A stretch of 26,245 nucleotides of DNA from CAZYEI01 sp964646425 (GTDB lineage Bacteria; Bacillota_I; Bacilli_A; RFN20; JAISJY01): positions 1 through 26,245 of the forward strand of contig CAZYEI010000019.1 of NCBI GenBank assembly GCA_964646425.1, written 5' to 3'. Position numbers and translations under genes: made by a program. Position 1 is the stretch's first letter, and each line of letters begins with the position of its first letter. Below the pieces are notes generated by a model. It was not told the origin of the DNA and made no database searches. It worked only from the letters and a program-made list of their open reading frames with translations. Below are positions 1 to 7,149 of this stretch, piece by piece.

Positions 1-55
1 ACTCACATCCCTTTCACGGATGCATTCACGGGTTCGAATCCCGTACAGGTCACCA
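1..55 (+). tRNA. tRNA-Glu (TTC), 5' end cut by window edge
   Basis: Seen: an anticodon stem CATCC/GGATG encloses the 7-base loop CTTTCAC, so the anticodon is TTC (Glu). A T-arm with TTCGAAT loop follows, then the 3' acceptor strand ACAGGTC, discriminator A and an encoded CCA at 53-55. The acceptor 5' strand and D-arm lie outside the window. Thr and Leu tRNAs follow on the same strand. Confidence 0.9.
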
Positions 56-67
56 TAAAAATTATAC

Positions 68-96
68 TTGCTAATTTAAGTTGATTATGCTATAAT
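68..96 (+). promoter_or_regulatory. Promoter inside the tRNA cluster
   Basis: A -35-like TTGCTA (68-73) is separated by 17 bases from a perfect TATAAT (91-96), which is preceded by TGC, making an extended -10. Transcription would start near 103, about 16 bases before tRNA-Thr. It implies that tRNA-Thr, and perhaps tRNA-Leu, are transcribed independently of the upstream tRNA-Glu. Confidence 0.7.
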
Positions 97-118
97 CATT
101 ACTGCAAATAGCAACAGT

Positions 119-195
119 GCTGACTTAGCTCAATCCGGCAGAGCAACTGATTTGTAATCAGTAGGTTGTAGGTTCAATTCCTATAGTCAGCACCA
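119..195 (+). tRNA. tRNA-Thr (TGT)
   Basis: Complete 77-base cloverleaf including encoded CCA. The acceptor stem GCTGACT pairs with AGTCAGC. The anticodon stem ACTGA/TCAGT encloses the loop TTTGTAA, giving anticodon TGT (Thr). The T-arm has a TTCAATT loop. It has its own promoter at 68-96. Confidence 0.95.
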
Positions 196-208
196 TTTTT
201 TTCAAGTG

Positions 209-236
209 ACACTTTTTATTTTTAAAAAGTGTTTTA
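209..236 (+). terminator. Hairpin between tRNA-Thr and tRNA-Leu
   Basis: A 9-bp perfect stem (209-217 with 224-232) with a 6-base loop is followed by only a short T run. It could be a weak terminator after tRNA-Thr or simply a spacer hairpin in a tRNA precursor. I see no convincing separate promoter for tRNA-Leu, so partial read-through seems likely. Confidence 0.4.
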
Positions 237-246
237 ATATACATAT

Positions 247-331
247 GCGGGATTGGCGAAATTGGTAGACGCACTAGACTTAGGATCTAGCGGGGAGACC
301 CATAAGAGTTCGAGTCTCTTATCCCGCACCA
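247..331 (+). tRNA. tRNA-Leu (TAG)
   Basis: Complete 85-base class II tRNA with a long variable arm and encoded CCA. The acceptor stem GCGGGAT pairs with ATCCCGC. The anticodon stem CTAGA/TCTAG encloses CTTAGGA, so the anticodon is TAG (Leu, CUN codons). The T-loop is TTCGAGT. Confidence 0.95.
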
Positions 332-340
332 TTGTGGTAA

Positions 341-376
341 AAAAAACTTGATTTGATAAGAGAATCAAGTTTTTTT
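341..376 (+). terminator. Intrinsic terminator of the tRNA cluster
   Basis: A 13-bp inverted repeat (341-353 with 363-375) with a 9-base loop ends in a run of T and lies ten bases after tRNA-Leu. The following 200 bases to 575 are very AT-rich, and I see no gene there. Confidence 0.85.
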
Positions 377-575
377 GTTTTTATTGTAGTTAATATCAAA
401 GTTATAGTGTTCAAACTTTTTTGATTTCTAAAGCGAAAATATAAAAATATTCATTAAATAGTACAAATGATAGCAATCTTTTAATAATCACTTTAATTTT
501 ATAGACTAAATTGCACATTCTTTTAAAAAAAGAGTTTTAAATATAAATTTAATAATTTTTTTAATTATAAATAAA

Positions 576-1520
576 CTATTTATTTTCGTTATATAGCCTA
601 CCTTGATAAGTGCTTCTTTTTGAAATTTCTTTATCAATTCCATTAATAACATTTATCTTTTTTAATGACCATTTTGGAACGATTAGTTTATTAGCATAAG
701 GGTCGCCAGTTACTCTCTCTATGATAATATTAGGATTAAGTAATTCAAGTTGGCAAATGACTATATCGATATATTCCTCCATTGACAAGATATGAAATTG
801 ATTTTTTTGATATAATTTTGCTAGTGGTGTATTTTCTTCGATAAATAGCGAATGAAATTTAATTCCTTGTATATCAAGCTTATTTAAAAATTCAATAGTA
901 TTTATATTATCTTCCTTTGTTTCATATGGAAGACCATTGATAATATGAACAGCTACATCAATATTTCTTTCTCTTAAATTAGTTACTGCTTTGATAAAAA
1001 CATCATTTGTATAACCACGATTAATGAATTTAGCAGTGTTTTCATTTGAAGTTTGAAATCCCAATTCAATAGTTAATTTTTTTCTTTGAGCAATAGAATA
1101 TAAATAGTCTAAAATATCATCATCTAAGCAATCGGGACGAGTTGCAATTGTTATTTCAACTACTTCATCAAAATTGATAAATGGTTCATATATTGTTCTT
1201 AATTTTTCAACATTTGCATATGTATTTGTGTATGATTGGAAATATGCAATATACTTTGGGTTTTTCCATTTGTTTTTAAGCATATTTTTAACAATTTCAA
1301 ATTGTTGCATTAGAGAAATAGAAGAACTTATATTTTCATCACTTGAGCCATTGCTACAAAAAATACAACCAGTATTATTGATTTTTCCATCTCTATTTGG
1401 ACAGCTAAATCCAGCATTTAATGAAATTTTAGCTACTTTACATTTATATTTTTCTTTTAAGGCGTAGTCAAAAGTTTTATATCTTTTATTGTTATATGAA
1501 TATGGAAAAGGATTGTTCAT
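576..1520 (-). CDS. Radical SAM protein, TIGR01212 (YhcC/YtqA) family
   Basis: 314 aa. Seen: Cys40, Cys52 and Cys55 form the CX11CX2C pattern that in this family binds the 4Fe-4S cluster cleaving S-adenosylmethionine; it falls within the segment from SCPNRDG to GCIFC. A radical SAM core with ELGFQT and a GLPYET motif follows, and the C-terminal third (RVTGDPYANKLIVPKWS) is typical of YhcC/YtqA proteins. Family knowledge: widespread, usually about 310 aa, and exact substrate unknown to me, though RNA or cofactor modification is plausible. Start: ATG with GGTGAT five bases upstream. It is transcribed alone, divergently from the DAP operon, and ends in TAG. Confidence 0.88.
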   Translation of the reverse strand: MNNPFPYSYNNKRYKTFDYALKEKYKCKVAKISLNAGFSCPNRDGKINNTGCIFCSNGSSDENISSSISLMQQFEIVKNMLKNKWKNPKYIAYFQSYTNTYANVEKLRTIYEPFINFDEVVEITIATRPDCLDDDILDYLYSIAQRKKLTIELGFQTSNENTAKFINRGYTNDVFIKAVTNLRERNIDVAVHIINGLPYETKEDNINTIEFLNKLDIQGIKFHSLFIEENTPLAKLYQKNQFHILSMEEYIDIVICQLELLNPNIIIERVTGDPYANKLIVPKWSLKKINVINGIDKEISKRSTYQGRLYNENK

Positions 1521-1537
1521 TGATAATCACCGAAATA

Positions 1538-1546
1538 ATAATAGCA
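1538..1546 (-). promoter_or_regulatory. Extended -10 promoter of the radical SAM gene
   Basis: On the minus strand TGC is followed directly by TATTAT, an extended -10. It lies some 18 bases upstream of the ATG, so the leader would be very short but would still hold the GGTGAT ribosome-binding site. No clear -35 box is seen. Confidence 0.45.
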
Positions 1547-1621
1547 TAATTTAGTTGAAAAATGTAGGCAAAAACATAACTTTATTATTTGATTATGAAT
1601 ATTATGTAATGGTGGTTTGCT

Positions 1622-2584
1622 ATGATAAAGGTTATTAAATTTGGTGGTACAATTATAAATCATGAAAAGTATCAAAAAAATATAATGAAAATTATAAATC
1701 AAGAATTAAAAGATAAAAATAAAATTATTATTGTTGTTAGTGCTATTGGCAGAAAAGGAGAACCTTATTCTACTTATTCATTGAATAAATTAGGTGAACA
1801 TTTAAAAGATAAAGATAAAGCAGAATTGTTATCATATGGTGAAAGACTATCAGCTTTTGTGTTTTTTAATTATTTGTTAGAAAATAATTATCAAGCTATG
1901 TTATTACGCTTTGATGAATTGGGAATATTATTAAATGGTGATTATTTGAATGGAAATTTACTTTCTTTAAATAATGAAATTTTGAAAGAAAAAATAAAAA
2001 TATATGATATAGTAATTGTTCCAGGTTTTATCGGAAGTAACAAAGAAAATGAAGTGATTTTATTGGGAAAAGGTGGTAGTGATTTAACTGCTATATATGT
2101 TGCTGAAATGCTAAATATAAATAATATTGATTTATATAAAGATGTTAGTGGAGTAATGAGTGGTGACCCCAAAATAATCGCAGATCCTTTAACGTTAGAG
2201 TATTTAGATTATGATGAATGTTTAACTTTTGCAAAATGTGGTGCTTCGATTATTCAAGAAAAAGCGATATTAGAAGCTAAAAAAGCACATATTATAATTA
2301 ATGTTTGTTCAATAAACACATTAGAAAAGAAGAGCGAAATAGGTAATAAATCTTCTAATTTAAAAATAAAGGGTATTATGTCATATAACGACTCGATTTT
2401 CATCATCGGGAATATTAAAATGCTTGATTGTAATGAAATTTATCAATTATTAAAATTCTATAATTTTAGATGCGAAGATAGTTTTAAAAATAAAGATTAT
2501 TTAGAATTAAAATTACAGGAAGGAAAAAGAAATTTTGCAATGAATATTTTACATCATCATTTCATTAGCAATAAAATAAAATAG
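1622..2584 (+). CDS. lysC: Aspartokinase, compact form
   Basis: 320 aa. Phosphorylates L-aspartate, the first step of the aspartate family and DAP route. Seen: KFGGT at 6-10, a DapG-like SAIGRKGEPYST stretch near 40-51, SYGERLSAFVF, GKGGSDLTA and DVSGVMSGDP, all expected of the kinase fold. Odd: the usual AxxGAQAGI-type segment is replaced by FDELGILLNGD, and the usual HP of the ICNLAY-QGAKVIHP region is QE. Only about 75 residues follow the kinase domain, too few for the tandem ACT pair of ordinary lysine-regulated aspartokinases (400-450 aa), so feedback control is probably altered or absent (inference). Start: ATG with GGTGG upstream. First gene of a tight four-gene operon. Confidence 0.85.
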   Translation: MIKVIKFGGTIINHEKYQKNIMKIINQELKDKNKIIIVVSAIGRKGEPYSTYSLNKLGEHLKDKDKAELLSYGERLSAFVFFNYLLENNYQAMLLRFDELGILLNGDYLNGNLLSLNNEILKEKIKIYDIVIVPGFIGSNKENEVILLGKGGSDLTAIYVAEMLNINNIDLYKDVSGVMSGDPKIIADPLTLEYLDYDECLTFAKCGASIIQEKAILEAKKAHIIINVCSINTLEKKSEIGNKSSNLKIKGIMSYNDSIFIIGNIKMLDCNEIYQLLKFYNFRCEDSFKNKDYLELKLQEGKRNFAMNILHHHFISNKIK

Positions 2585-2611
2585 AAATCATATAATATAA
2601 CTGGTGATATG

Positions 2612-3556
2612 ATGAAAAGGTATAAAATTGGTGTGATTGGAGCATCTTCGATTTTAGGTAAAAATATTTTGAAGATTTTGATAGAAAAGAATTTCCCGTA
2701 TTCATTTATTAGGGCAATCTCTTATTCTAATGAGCAAAAAGAAATAAAAATAGATGATTATCAATTTTCTTTAACTAATTTAAGCATTGATTCTATTAAA
2801 GATTTAGATATTGTATTTATTGTTTTAGAGAATCATAATATTGATGAATATTTTACTTTTATTAAAGAGAATAATAAATATGCAATTATTATTGAAAATT
2901 TATTAAATCACATTAATATAAACTCAATTAATATAGAAAACATATCAAAAGATGATAATATTTTAAAATGCCCTTTAGTTAATTCATTAGTAGTGAAAAA
3001 AATATTTGAAAATATAGAAATTGAAACATTAGAAATGTCATGTTTTCATAGTTCAATAGAACATGGCGATGAAGGAATTTACGAAATGAATCAGCAATAT
3101 ATTGATTATTTTAATTATAAGCCCTTAATTGCCAGAGTATTTCCAAATGTTAATGCTCATCATATACCTTTGGCATTTAATATGATTCCGTTTACTAATA
3201 ATTCATATGAAGTGCGTTTTAAGGATGAAGTATATCGTTTAATAAATAAAATATCAAATATCGTAACAGTAGATTTTTATATTCCTTCATTTTATAGTAG
3301 TGCAATTCAATTTAAAGTTTTAACAAATCAAACTAATGAATTATTAGACAATTTAAAACATAATAATGATATAAGAATTTTTGATAATAATTGCCCTACA
3401 TTATTGGATGGCGAAGGTACAAGTATAATTCAGATTGGTAATTTAAAAAACAATAGTAATGAAATTAGTTTTTTTGCAACTTTTGATGTTATTAAATTAG
3501 TAAGCAACAATGCTTTGAAAATGATTGAAAAGAGGATAACTTATGATAATATTTAG
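2612..3556 (+). CDS. asd: Aspartate-semialdehyde dehydrogenase homologue, active site eroded
   Basis: About 314 aa. Placed in the Asd family by overall length, an N-terminal nucleotide-binding GVIGASSILGK, AFNMIPFTN (family: AFNxIPQxD) and a C-terminal stretch matching the family's SDNLLKGAA region. A Cys at residue 121 (numbered from the upstream Met at 2609; 120 from this start) aligns with the acyl-forming catalytic Cys. Its surroundings differ: the NPNCST motif is ILKCPL, the YQ of STYQxVSGAG is FH, and the CVRxPxxxGHS segment with substrate-binding Arg and base His reads FYIPSFYSS. Activity is therefore doubtful; it may be a pseudoenzyme or have drifted in mechanism. Two adjacent ATGs exist; 2612 is better spaced from GGTGAT. 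It overlaps dapF by 14 bases. Confidence 0.68.
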   Translation: MKRYKIGVIGASSILGKNILKILIEKNFPYSFIRAISYSNEQKEIKIDDYQFSLTNLSIDSIKDLDIVFIVLENHNIDEYFTFIKENNKYAIIIENLLNHININSINIENISKDDNILKCPLVNSLVVKKIFENIEIETLEMSCFHSSIEHGDEGIYEMNQQYIDYFNYKPLIARVFPNVNAHHIPLAFNMIPFTNNSYEVRFKDEVYRLINKISNIVTVDFYIPSFYSSAIQFKVLTNQTNELLDNLKHNNDIRIFDNNCPTLLDGEGTSIIQIGNLKNNSNEISFFATFDVIKLVSNNALKMIEKRITYDNI

Positions 3557-4310
3557 TAAATATGAAGCAACAGGAAATGATTTTATCATAATTGAAAATC
3601 TTCAAGGCTATAAAAATGAAGAGTTATCAGATTTAGCAAGAAAAATATGTGATCGGCATTATGGTATAGGAGCTGATGGAGTTTTATTTTTATATAATAC
3701 TGAATATAAAAATTACTTAAGAATATTTAATGCGGATGGAAGTGAAGCTTCAATATGTGGCAATGGACTTAGATGTGCAGCTCTACATATTAGACTCGAA
3801 GGTTGCAATGAAAAGAAAATTAATATAAGTACATTAAGTGGAGAAAAGAAAATTTCAATTGATCAAAATATTATTGGGGTCGATATGGGGATACCTAAAG
3901 TAGTTAAAACTGTTAGAGATGTTTTTCATGGATTACATTATAGTGTAATAGATGTTGGAAACTTGCATGCTGTTATTGAAGTGAATGATGTAAGAGAAAT
4001 AGATATAGAAGAATTTGCTAATAAGAATTTTAGACATAACCAATATAATATAACCTTTGTTTCATTAGGACAAAAGAAAGATGTTCTAAATGTGAGAGTT
4101 TATGAAAGAGGTGTGGGGGAAACATTAAGTTGTGGTAGTGGGAGTTGTGCTGCATTTTTCTATTTAAGAATGCAGGATAAAGTTGGAAGGCATGTATTAG
4201 TTAATTTAGATGGCGGTACTTTGAATATTAGTGAGGGAAATAATCGACAAATAATATTAAAGGGGCCAGCTACATTAGTTTTTAAGGGAGAATATATTAA
4301 TGATGAATAA
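3543..4310 (+). CDS. dapF: Diaminopimelate epimerase
   Basis: 255 aa. Interconverts LL-DAP and meso-DAP, the last step before peptidoglycan cross-linking amino acid and lysine. Both catalytic Cys are in place: Cys72 in NADGSEASICGNGLRC and Cys197 in GETLSCGSGSCA. The N-terminal KYEATGNDF, DRHYGIGADG and a DVGNLHAV motif are also typical. Length is slightly under the usual 270-280 aa. It starts inside the end of the asd homologue and its 3' end overlaps dapL by 11 bases, indicating translational coupling. Unlike the two upstream genes, its active site looks fully conserved. Confidence 0.95.
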   Translation: MIIFSKYEATGNDFIIIENLQGYKNEELSDLARKICDRHYGIGADGVLFLYNTEYKNYLRIFNADGSEASICGNGLRCAALHIRLEGCNEKKINISTLSGEKKISIDQNIIGVDMGIPKVVKTVRDVFHGLHYSVIDVGNLHAVIEVNDVREIDIEEFANKNFRHNQYNITFVSLGQKKDVLNVRVYERGVGETLSCGSGSCAAFFYLRMQDKVGRHVLVNLDGGTLNISEGNNRQIILKGPATLVFKGEYINDE

Positions 4311-5508
4311 TATTATTGCCAAAAGAATTTTTAAGCAAGAGGGATATAGATTTACTTCTTTAATGGAATTAAAGAAAATGATAAATAGAAATTCAAATAG
4401 AAAGATGCTTGATTTTGGAATTGGAGAGCAAGATTGCGGAGCTCCTAAAGAAGTAATTGACATATTAAATAAAGAAAGTTTAAATCCACTTAATCATATC
4501 TACAGTGATAATGGAATTGAAGAATTTAAAAGAGCTATTTCAAATTATTATTTTGAAGAATATGGATTGTATTTTGATCCTAATACTGAAATAAATCATT
4601 GTATGGGGATAAAATCTAGTTTATGCATTTTACCTTTGTGTTTGTGCAATCCTGGAGATTATGTTTTAATTACTAAACCTGGGTATGTTGTTTTAGAAAA
4701 TATGGCAAAATGGATTGGAGCAAATATAGTTTATTTAAATATAAATGAAGATAATGATTATTTATTTTCTATAGAGAATGTCGATGAAAAAATATTAAAA
4801 AAGACAAAAATTTTATATATGAATTACCCCAATAATCCAACTGGTCAAGTTGCAAATAAAGATTTTTATTTAAAAATTATAAAATACGCTAAAAAATATG
4901 GATTTTTAGTAGTGAATGACGCTGCATATATTGATTTAACATTTGATAAAAAAGATAAATTATTGTTTATGCAAGTTGATGGTGCAAAAGATGTAGGTGT
5001 TGAAGTTTTTTCTTTCTCAAAAGGTTATAATATGACTGGATTTAGAATAGGATATATTCTTGGAAATAAGGACATAATTAAAGCGTTTAAACTTGTAAAA
5101 GATAACATGGATTCTGGTCAGTATATCCCAATTCAAAAATGTGCAATACAAGCTTTAAAAGAAAAAGATTTTTTAAAAAATAATTGTCAAAAAATAAAAA
5201 ATAGACATTTAAAATTTTATGATATTTGTCAAAAAGTTAATTTAATCACTAAAATTCCTAAAGCAACATTTTATCAATTTGTAAAAGTGCCAAAAGTAAT
5301 TAATTATCAAGATAAGATAATTAATATAAATATTGCTTCTGATTTAGCAATGTTTTTCTTAAAAGAATTGCAAATAATGACTATTCCTTATGATGAAAGT
5401 AATTGTTTACGTTTTTCAATGACTTTTAGTGTTGATACTGAAAAAGAAGAAGATGATTTTTTTAATGAATTAGAAAATAGATTGAAAGCTTGTAAATTCG
5501 TTTATTAA
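4300..5508 (+). CDS. dapL: LL-diaminopimelate aminotransferase
   Basis: 402 aa fold-type I PLP aminotransferase. DapL converts tetrahydrodipicolinate directly to LL-DAP with glutamate as amino donor, bypassing the acylated intermediates. Seen: NNPTG at 178-182, Asp207 and Tyr210 in NDAAY, PLP lysine Lys241 in FSKGYNMTGFRIG, and the block GAKDVGVE followed by KDNMDSGQ and IQK, which I associate with LL-DAP aminotransferases rather than general aspartate aminotransferases. Adjacency to dapF supports the call. Start ATG at 4300 has AAGGGAG nine bases upstream; a second ATG lies at 4303. Last gene of the operon. A broader amino acid aminotransferase remains possible. Confidence 0.85.
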   Translation: MMNNIIAKRIFKQEGYRFTSLMELKKMINRNSNRKMLDFGIGEQDCGAPKEVIDILNKESLNPLNHIYSDNGIEEFKRAISNYYFEEYGLYFDPNTEINHCMGIKSSLCILPLCLCNPGDYVLITKPGYVVLENMAKWIGANIVYLNINEDNDYLFSIENVDEKILKKTKILYMNYPNNPTGQVANKDFYLKIIKYAKKYGFLVVNDAAYIDLTFDKKDKLLFMQVDGAKDVGVEVFSFSKGYNMTGFRIGYILGNKDIIKAFKLVKDNMDSGQYIPIQKCAIQALKEKDFLKNNCQKIKNRHLKFYDICQKVNLITKIPKATFYQFVKVPKVINYQDKIININIASDLAMFFLKELQIMTIPYDESNCLRFSMTFSVDTEKEEDDFFNELENRLKACKFVY

Positions 5509-5553
5509 AAGAACTGTAAAATCTTGAGCTTTTTTGAGATTTTACAGTTCTTT
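5508..5553. terminator. Bidirectional terminator between dapL and a lipoprotein gene
   Basis: A perfect 17-bp inverted repeat (5508-5524 with 5537-5553) with a 12-base loop lies between convergent genes. The stem itself supplies the T run on each strand. It overlaps the dapL stop codon. Confidence 0.88.
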
Positions 5554-5555
5554 AT

Positions 5556-5789
5556 TTATGAATTTGTGGATATTTTGTTACTGCTTATATCAATTGATGG
5601 ATAAATTATGGATGATATATCATTATTTGTTGAAGATGTATTTATATTTGGAGTAGAATCTGTTTTGCTAGAAGATGGTATTCCAGTTGTTGTAGAATTA
5701 GTTGAATTTGAATGTGATGATATATCGTGTGTACATGAACTTAGAAAGAATATTTCCATTATTAAAGTTGCCAAAAAAAGTTTTTTCAT
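5556..5789 (-). CDS. Small Ser/Thr-rich lipoprotein
   Basis: 77 aa, family not recognised. Seen: a lipoprotein signal peptide MKKLFLATLIMEIFFLSSC with lipobox LSSC and Cys19, then a mature chain of about 58 residues made mostly of Ser, Thr, Asn, Ile and Asp, without a recognisable domain. Start chosen because AAAGGAG lies ten bases before this ATG; an in-frame ATG at 5858 would add 23 residues before the signal peptide and has no such site. It is convergent with dapL and shares its terminator. It could be a surface lipoprotein or the linker remnant of a once longer exported protein. Confidence 0.55.
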   Translation of the reverse strand: MKKLFLATLIMEIFFLSSCTHDISSHSNSTNSTTTGIPSSSKTDSTPNINTSSTNNDISSIIYPSIDISSNKISTNS

Positions 5790-5925
5790 TATATCTATAC
5801 TCCTTTCATGTATATTTTTAGCATTCAAAATAAATATATTCATGACTATTTCTTCCAAAAAATATTTGCATTGATGCTCAAATATTTCTATAATTATTAT
5901 TGTTTGAATGTGGGAGTGATATTAA

Positions 5926-6477
5926 TTGAAATATTTAATATTTTCTGATTTACACGGTTCTTTAGAAAAAACAAAATTTATCTTGGATATTTTTAGAAAA
6001 AATAAATTTGACAAAATGATTTTTTTGGGAGATTTATTATATCATGGCCCTAGAAATGATTTACCTCAGACTTATAATCCCAGAGAAGTTGCTAAATTAA
6101 TTAAAGAATATAAGGAACATATAATTTTTATTAAAGGCAATTGTGATGCTGAAGTTGATGAAATGATTATCGAAGCTTCAAAACCATTTTCACAATTTTA
6201 TACTTTAAAAATTGGAAATAAAAACTTTTATTTTACTCATGGACATCATTTGTCAAAATATAATCCTGATAAAAAATATGGGATAAATGATATTATTATA
6301 TATGGACACTATCATCTATTTGATATAGCTAAGGTTAATGGTGCTACTTATATTAATGTTGGTTCAATAACTTTACCAAAAGATAATATATATGGATATG
6401 CTACTATAGATGAAAAAAGTATTAAACTATTTGACATTGAAAATAATTTATTAAAAGAATATAAATTTAATGATTAA
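5926..6477 (+). CDS. yfcE: YfcE/MJ0936-type metallophosphodiesterase
   Basis: 183 aa, the usual length of YfcE. Seen: the calcineurin-type metal site in order, Asp8 and His10 in SDLHG, Asp36 in GDLLYHGPRN, Asn72 in GNCD, His105 in THGHH, and His128 with His130 in GHYH. The GDLLYHGPRNDLP stretch is the YfcE signature. Members hydrolyse phosphodiesters with Mn in vitro; the natural substrate is uncertain. The start is TTG, chosen because GGGAG lies about nine bases upstream and the protein then begins at the family's MKYLIFSDLHG. Rubrerythrin follows 45 bases later. Confidence 0.85.
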   Translation: MKYLIFSDLHGSLEKTKFILDIFRKNKFDKMIFLGDLLYHGPRNDLPQTYNPREVAKLIKEYKEHIIFIKGNCDAEVDEMIIEASKPFSQFYTLKIGNKNFYFTHGHHLSKYNPDKKYGINDIIIYGHYHLFDIAKVNGATYINVGSITLPKDNIYGYATIDEKSIKLFDIENNLLKEYKFND

Positions 6478-6522
6478 ATATAAAAAAATTACTCATACTT
6501 ATAATATAAGGAGGGTAAATTA

Positions 6523-7059
6523 ATGGATTTTAAAAGTTCGCAAACATATAAGAATTTACAAGTTGCTTTTTCTGGAGAATCTCAAGCAACGAATAAGTAT
6601 TATTATTTTGCTCGTGAAGCACAAAAAGAGGGATATGAACAAATAGCTGCAATTTTTTTAGAAACTTCTTTGAATGAAAGAGAACACGCTAAGATGTGGT
6701 ATAAAGAATTGGGAGAGATAAATGATACAATTGAAAATCTTTTATCTGCAGCTAAAGGTGAAAATTATGAGTGGACAAATATGTATGCACAATTTGCGGA
6801 AGAAGCAGAAAAAGAAGGATATTCAAGAATTGCAAGACTTTTTAGAAATGTCGCTGAAGTTGAAAAAAAACATGAAGATAGATATCTTGCATTAATGGAA
6901 AATGTTAAAAAAGGTAAAGTTTTTGAAAAAGAAAAAGAAGTGAAATGGAAATGTCGCAATTGTGGCTATATTCATTATGGTAAGAAAGCTCCAGAAAAGT
7001 GTCCAACATGTTTACATCCAAAATCATTTTTCGAAGTTGAATGCGATTGTTATAAATAA
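6523..7059 (+). CDS. rbr: Rubrerythrin
   Basis: 178 aa. Non-haem di-iron peroxidase that removes hydrogen peroxide in anaerobes, taking electrons through its own rubredoxin domain. Seen: a ferritin-like four-helix domain with Glu19, Glu52-x-x-His55, Glu93 or Glu94, and Glu114-x-x-His117, then a C-terminal rubredoxin domain with Cys144, Cys147, Cys160 and Cys163. The ribosome-binding site AAGGAGGG at 6509-6516 is very strong, suggesting high expression. A terminator follows directly. It supports an anaerobic host. Confidence 0.95.
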   Translation: MDFKSSQTYKNLQVAFSGESQATNKYYYFAREAQKEGYEQIAAIFLETSLNEREHAKMWYKELGEINDTIENLLSAAKGENYEWTNMYAQFAEEAEKEGYSRIARLFRNVAEVEKKHEDRYLALMENVKKGKVFEKEKEVKWKCRNCGYIHYGKKAPEKCPTCLHPKSFFEVECDCYK

Positions 7060-7075
7060 AAATATTTTATTGATG

Positions 7076-7107
7076 GCAAGGGTTGTTTAAAACACTTGCT
7101 TTTTTTA
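7076..7107 (+). terminator. Terminator after rubrerythrin
   Basis: GCAAG (7076-7080) pairs with CTTGC (7095-7099), extended inward past one mismatch by GTT/AAC. Eight T's follow (7100-7107). Confidence 0.7.
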
Positions 7108-7122
7108 TCAGTATAAATGATG

Positions 7123-7128
7123 TATAAT
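7123..7128 (+). promoter_or_regulatory. -10 box of the MFS transporter gene
   Basis: Perfect TATAAT 22 bases before the chosen ATG. It lies inside the longer open frame that begins at 7117, which argues against that upstream start. The -35 region overlaps the T tract of the preceding terminator and is unclear. Confidence 0.5.
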
Positions 7129-7149
7129 ATTGCTATAGAGGTAATAATT

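Noticed and set aside
1517..1702. 61-aa minus-strand frame across the lysC start
   Set aside because: Overlaps both the divergent promoter region and the lysC coding start; composition looks random.
5608..5874. 88-aa open frame on the plus strand opposite the lipoprotein gene
   Set aside because: No ribosome-binding site, and it runs antisense to a gene with a clear signal peptide, lipobox and AAAGGAG site.
6500..6505. Perfect TATAAT just before rubrerythrin
   Set aside because: Transcription from it would begin inside the ribosome-binding site, and no -35 box is present; probably AT-rich chance. The real promoter was not identified.
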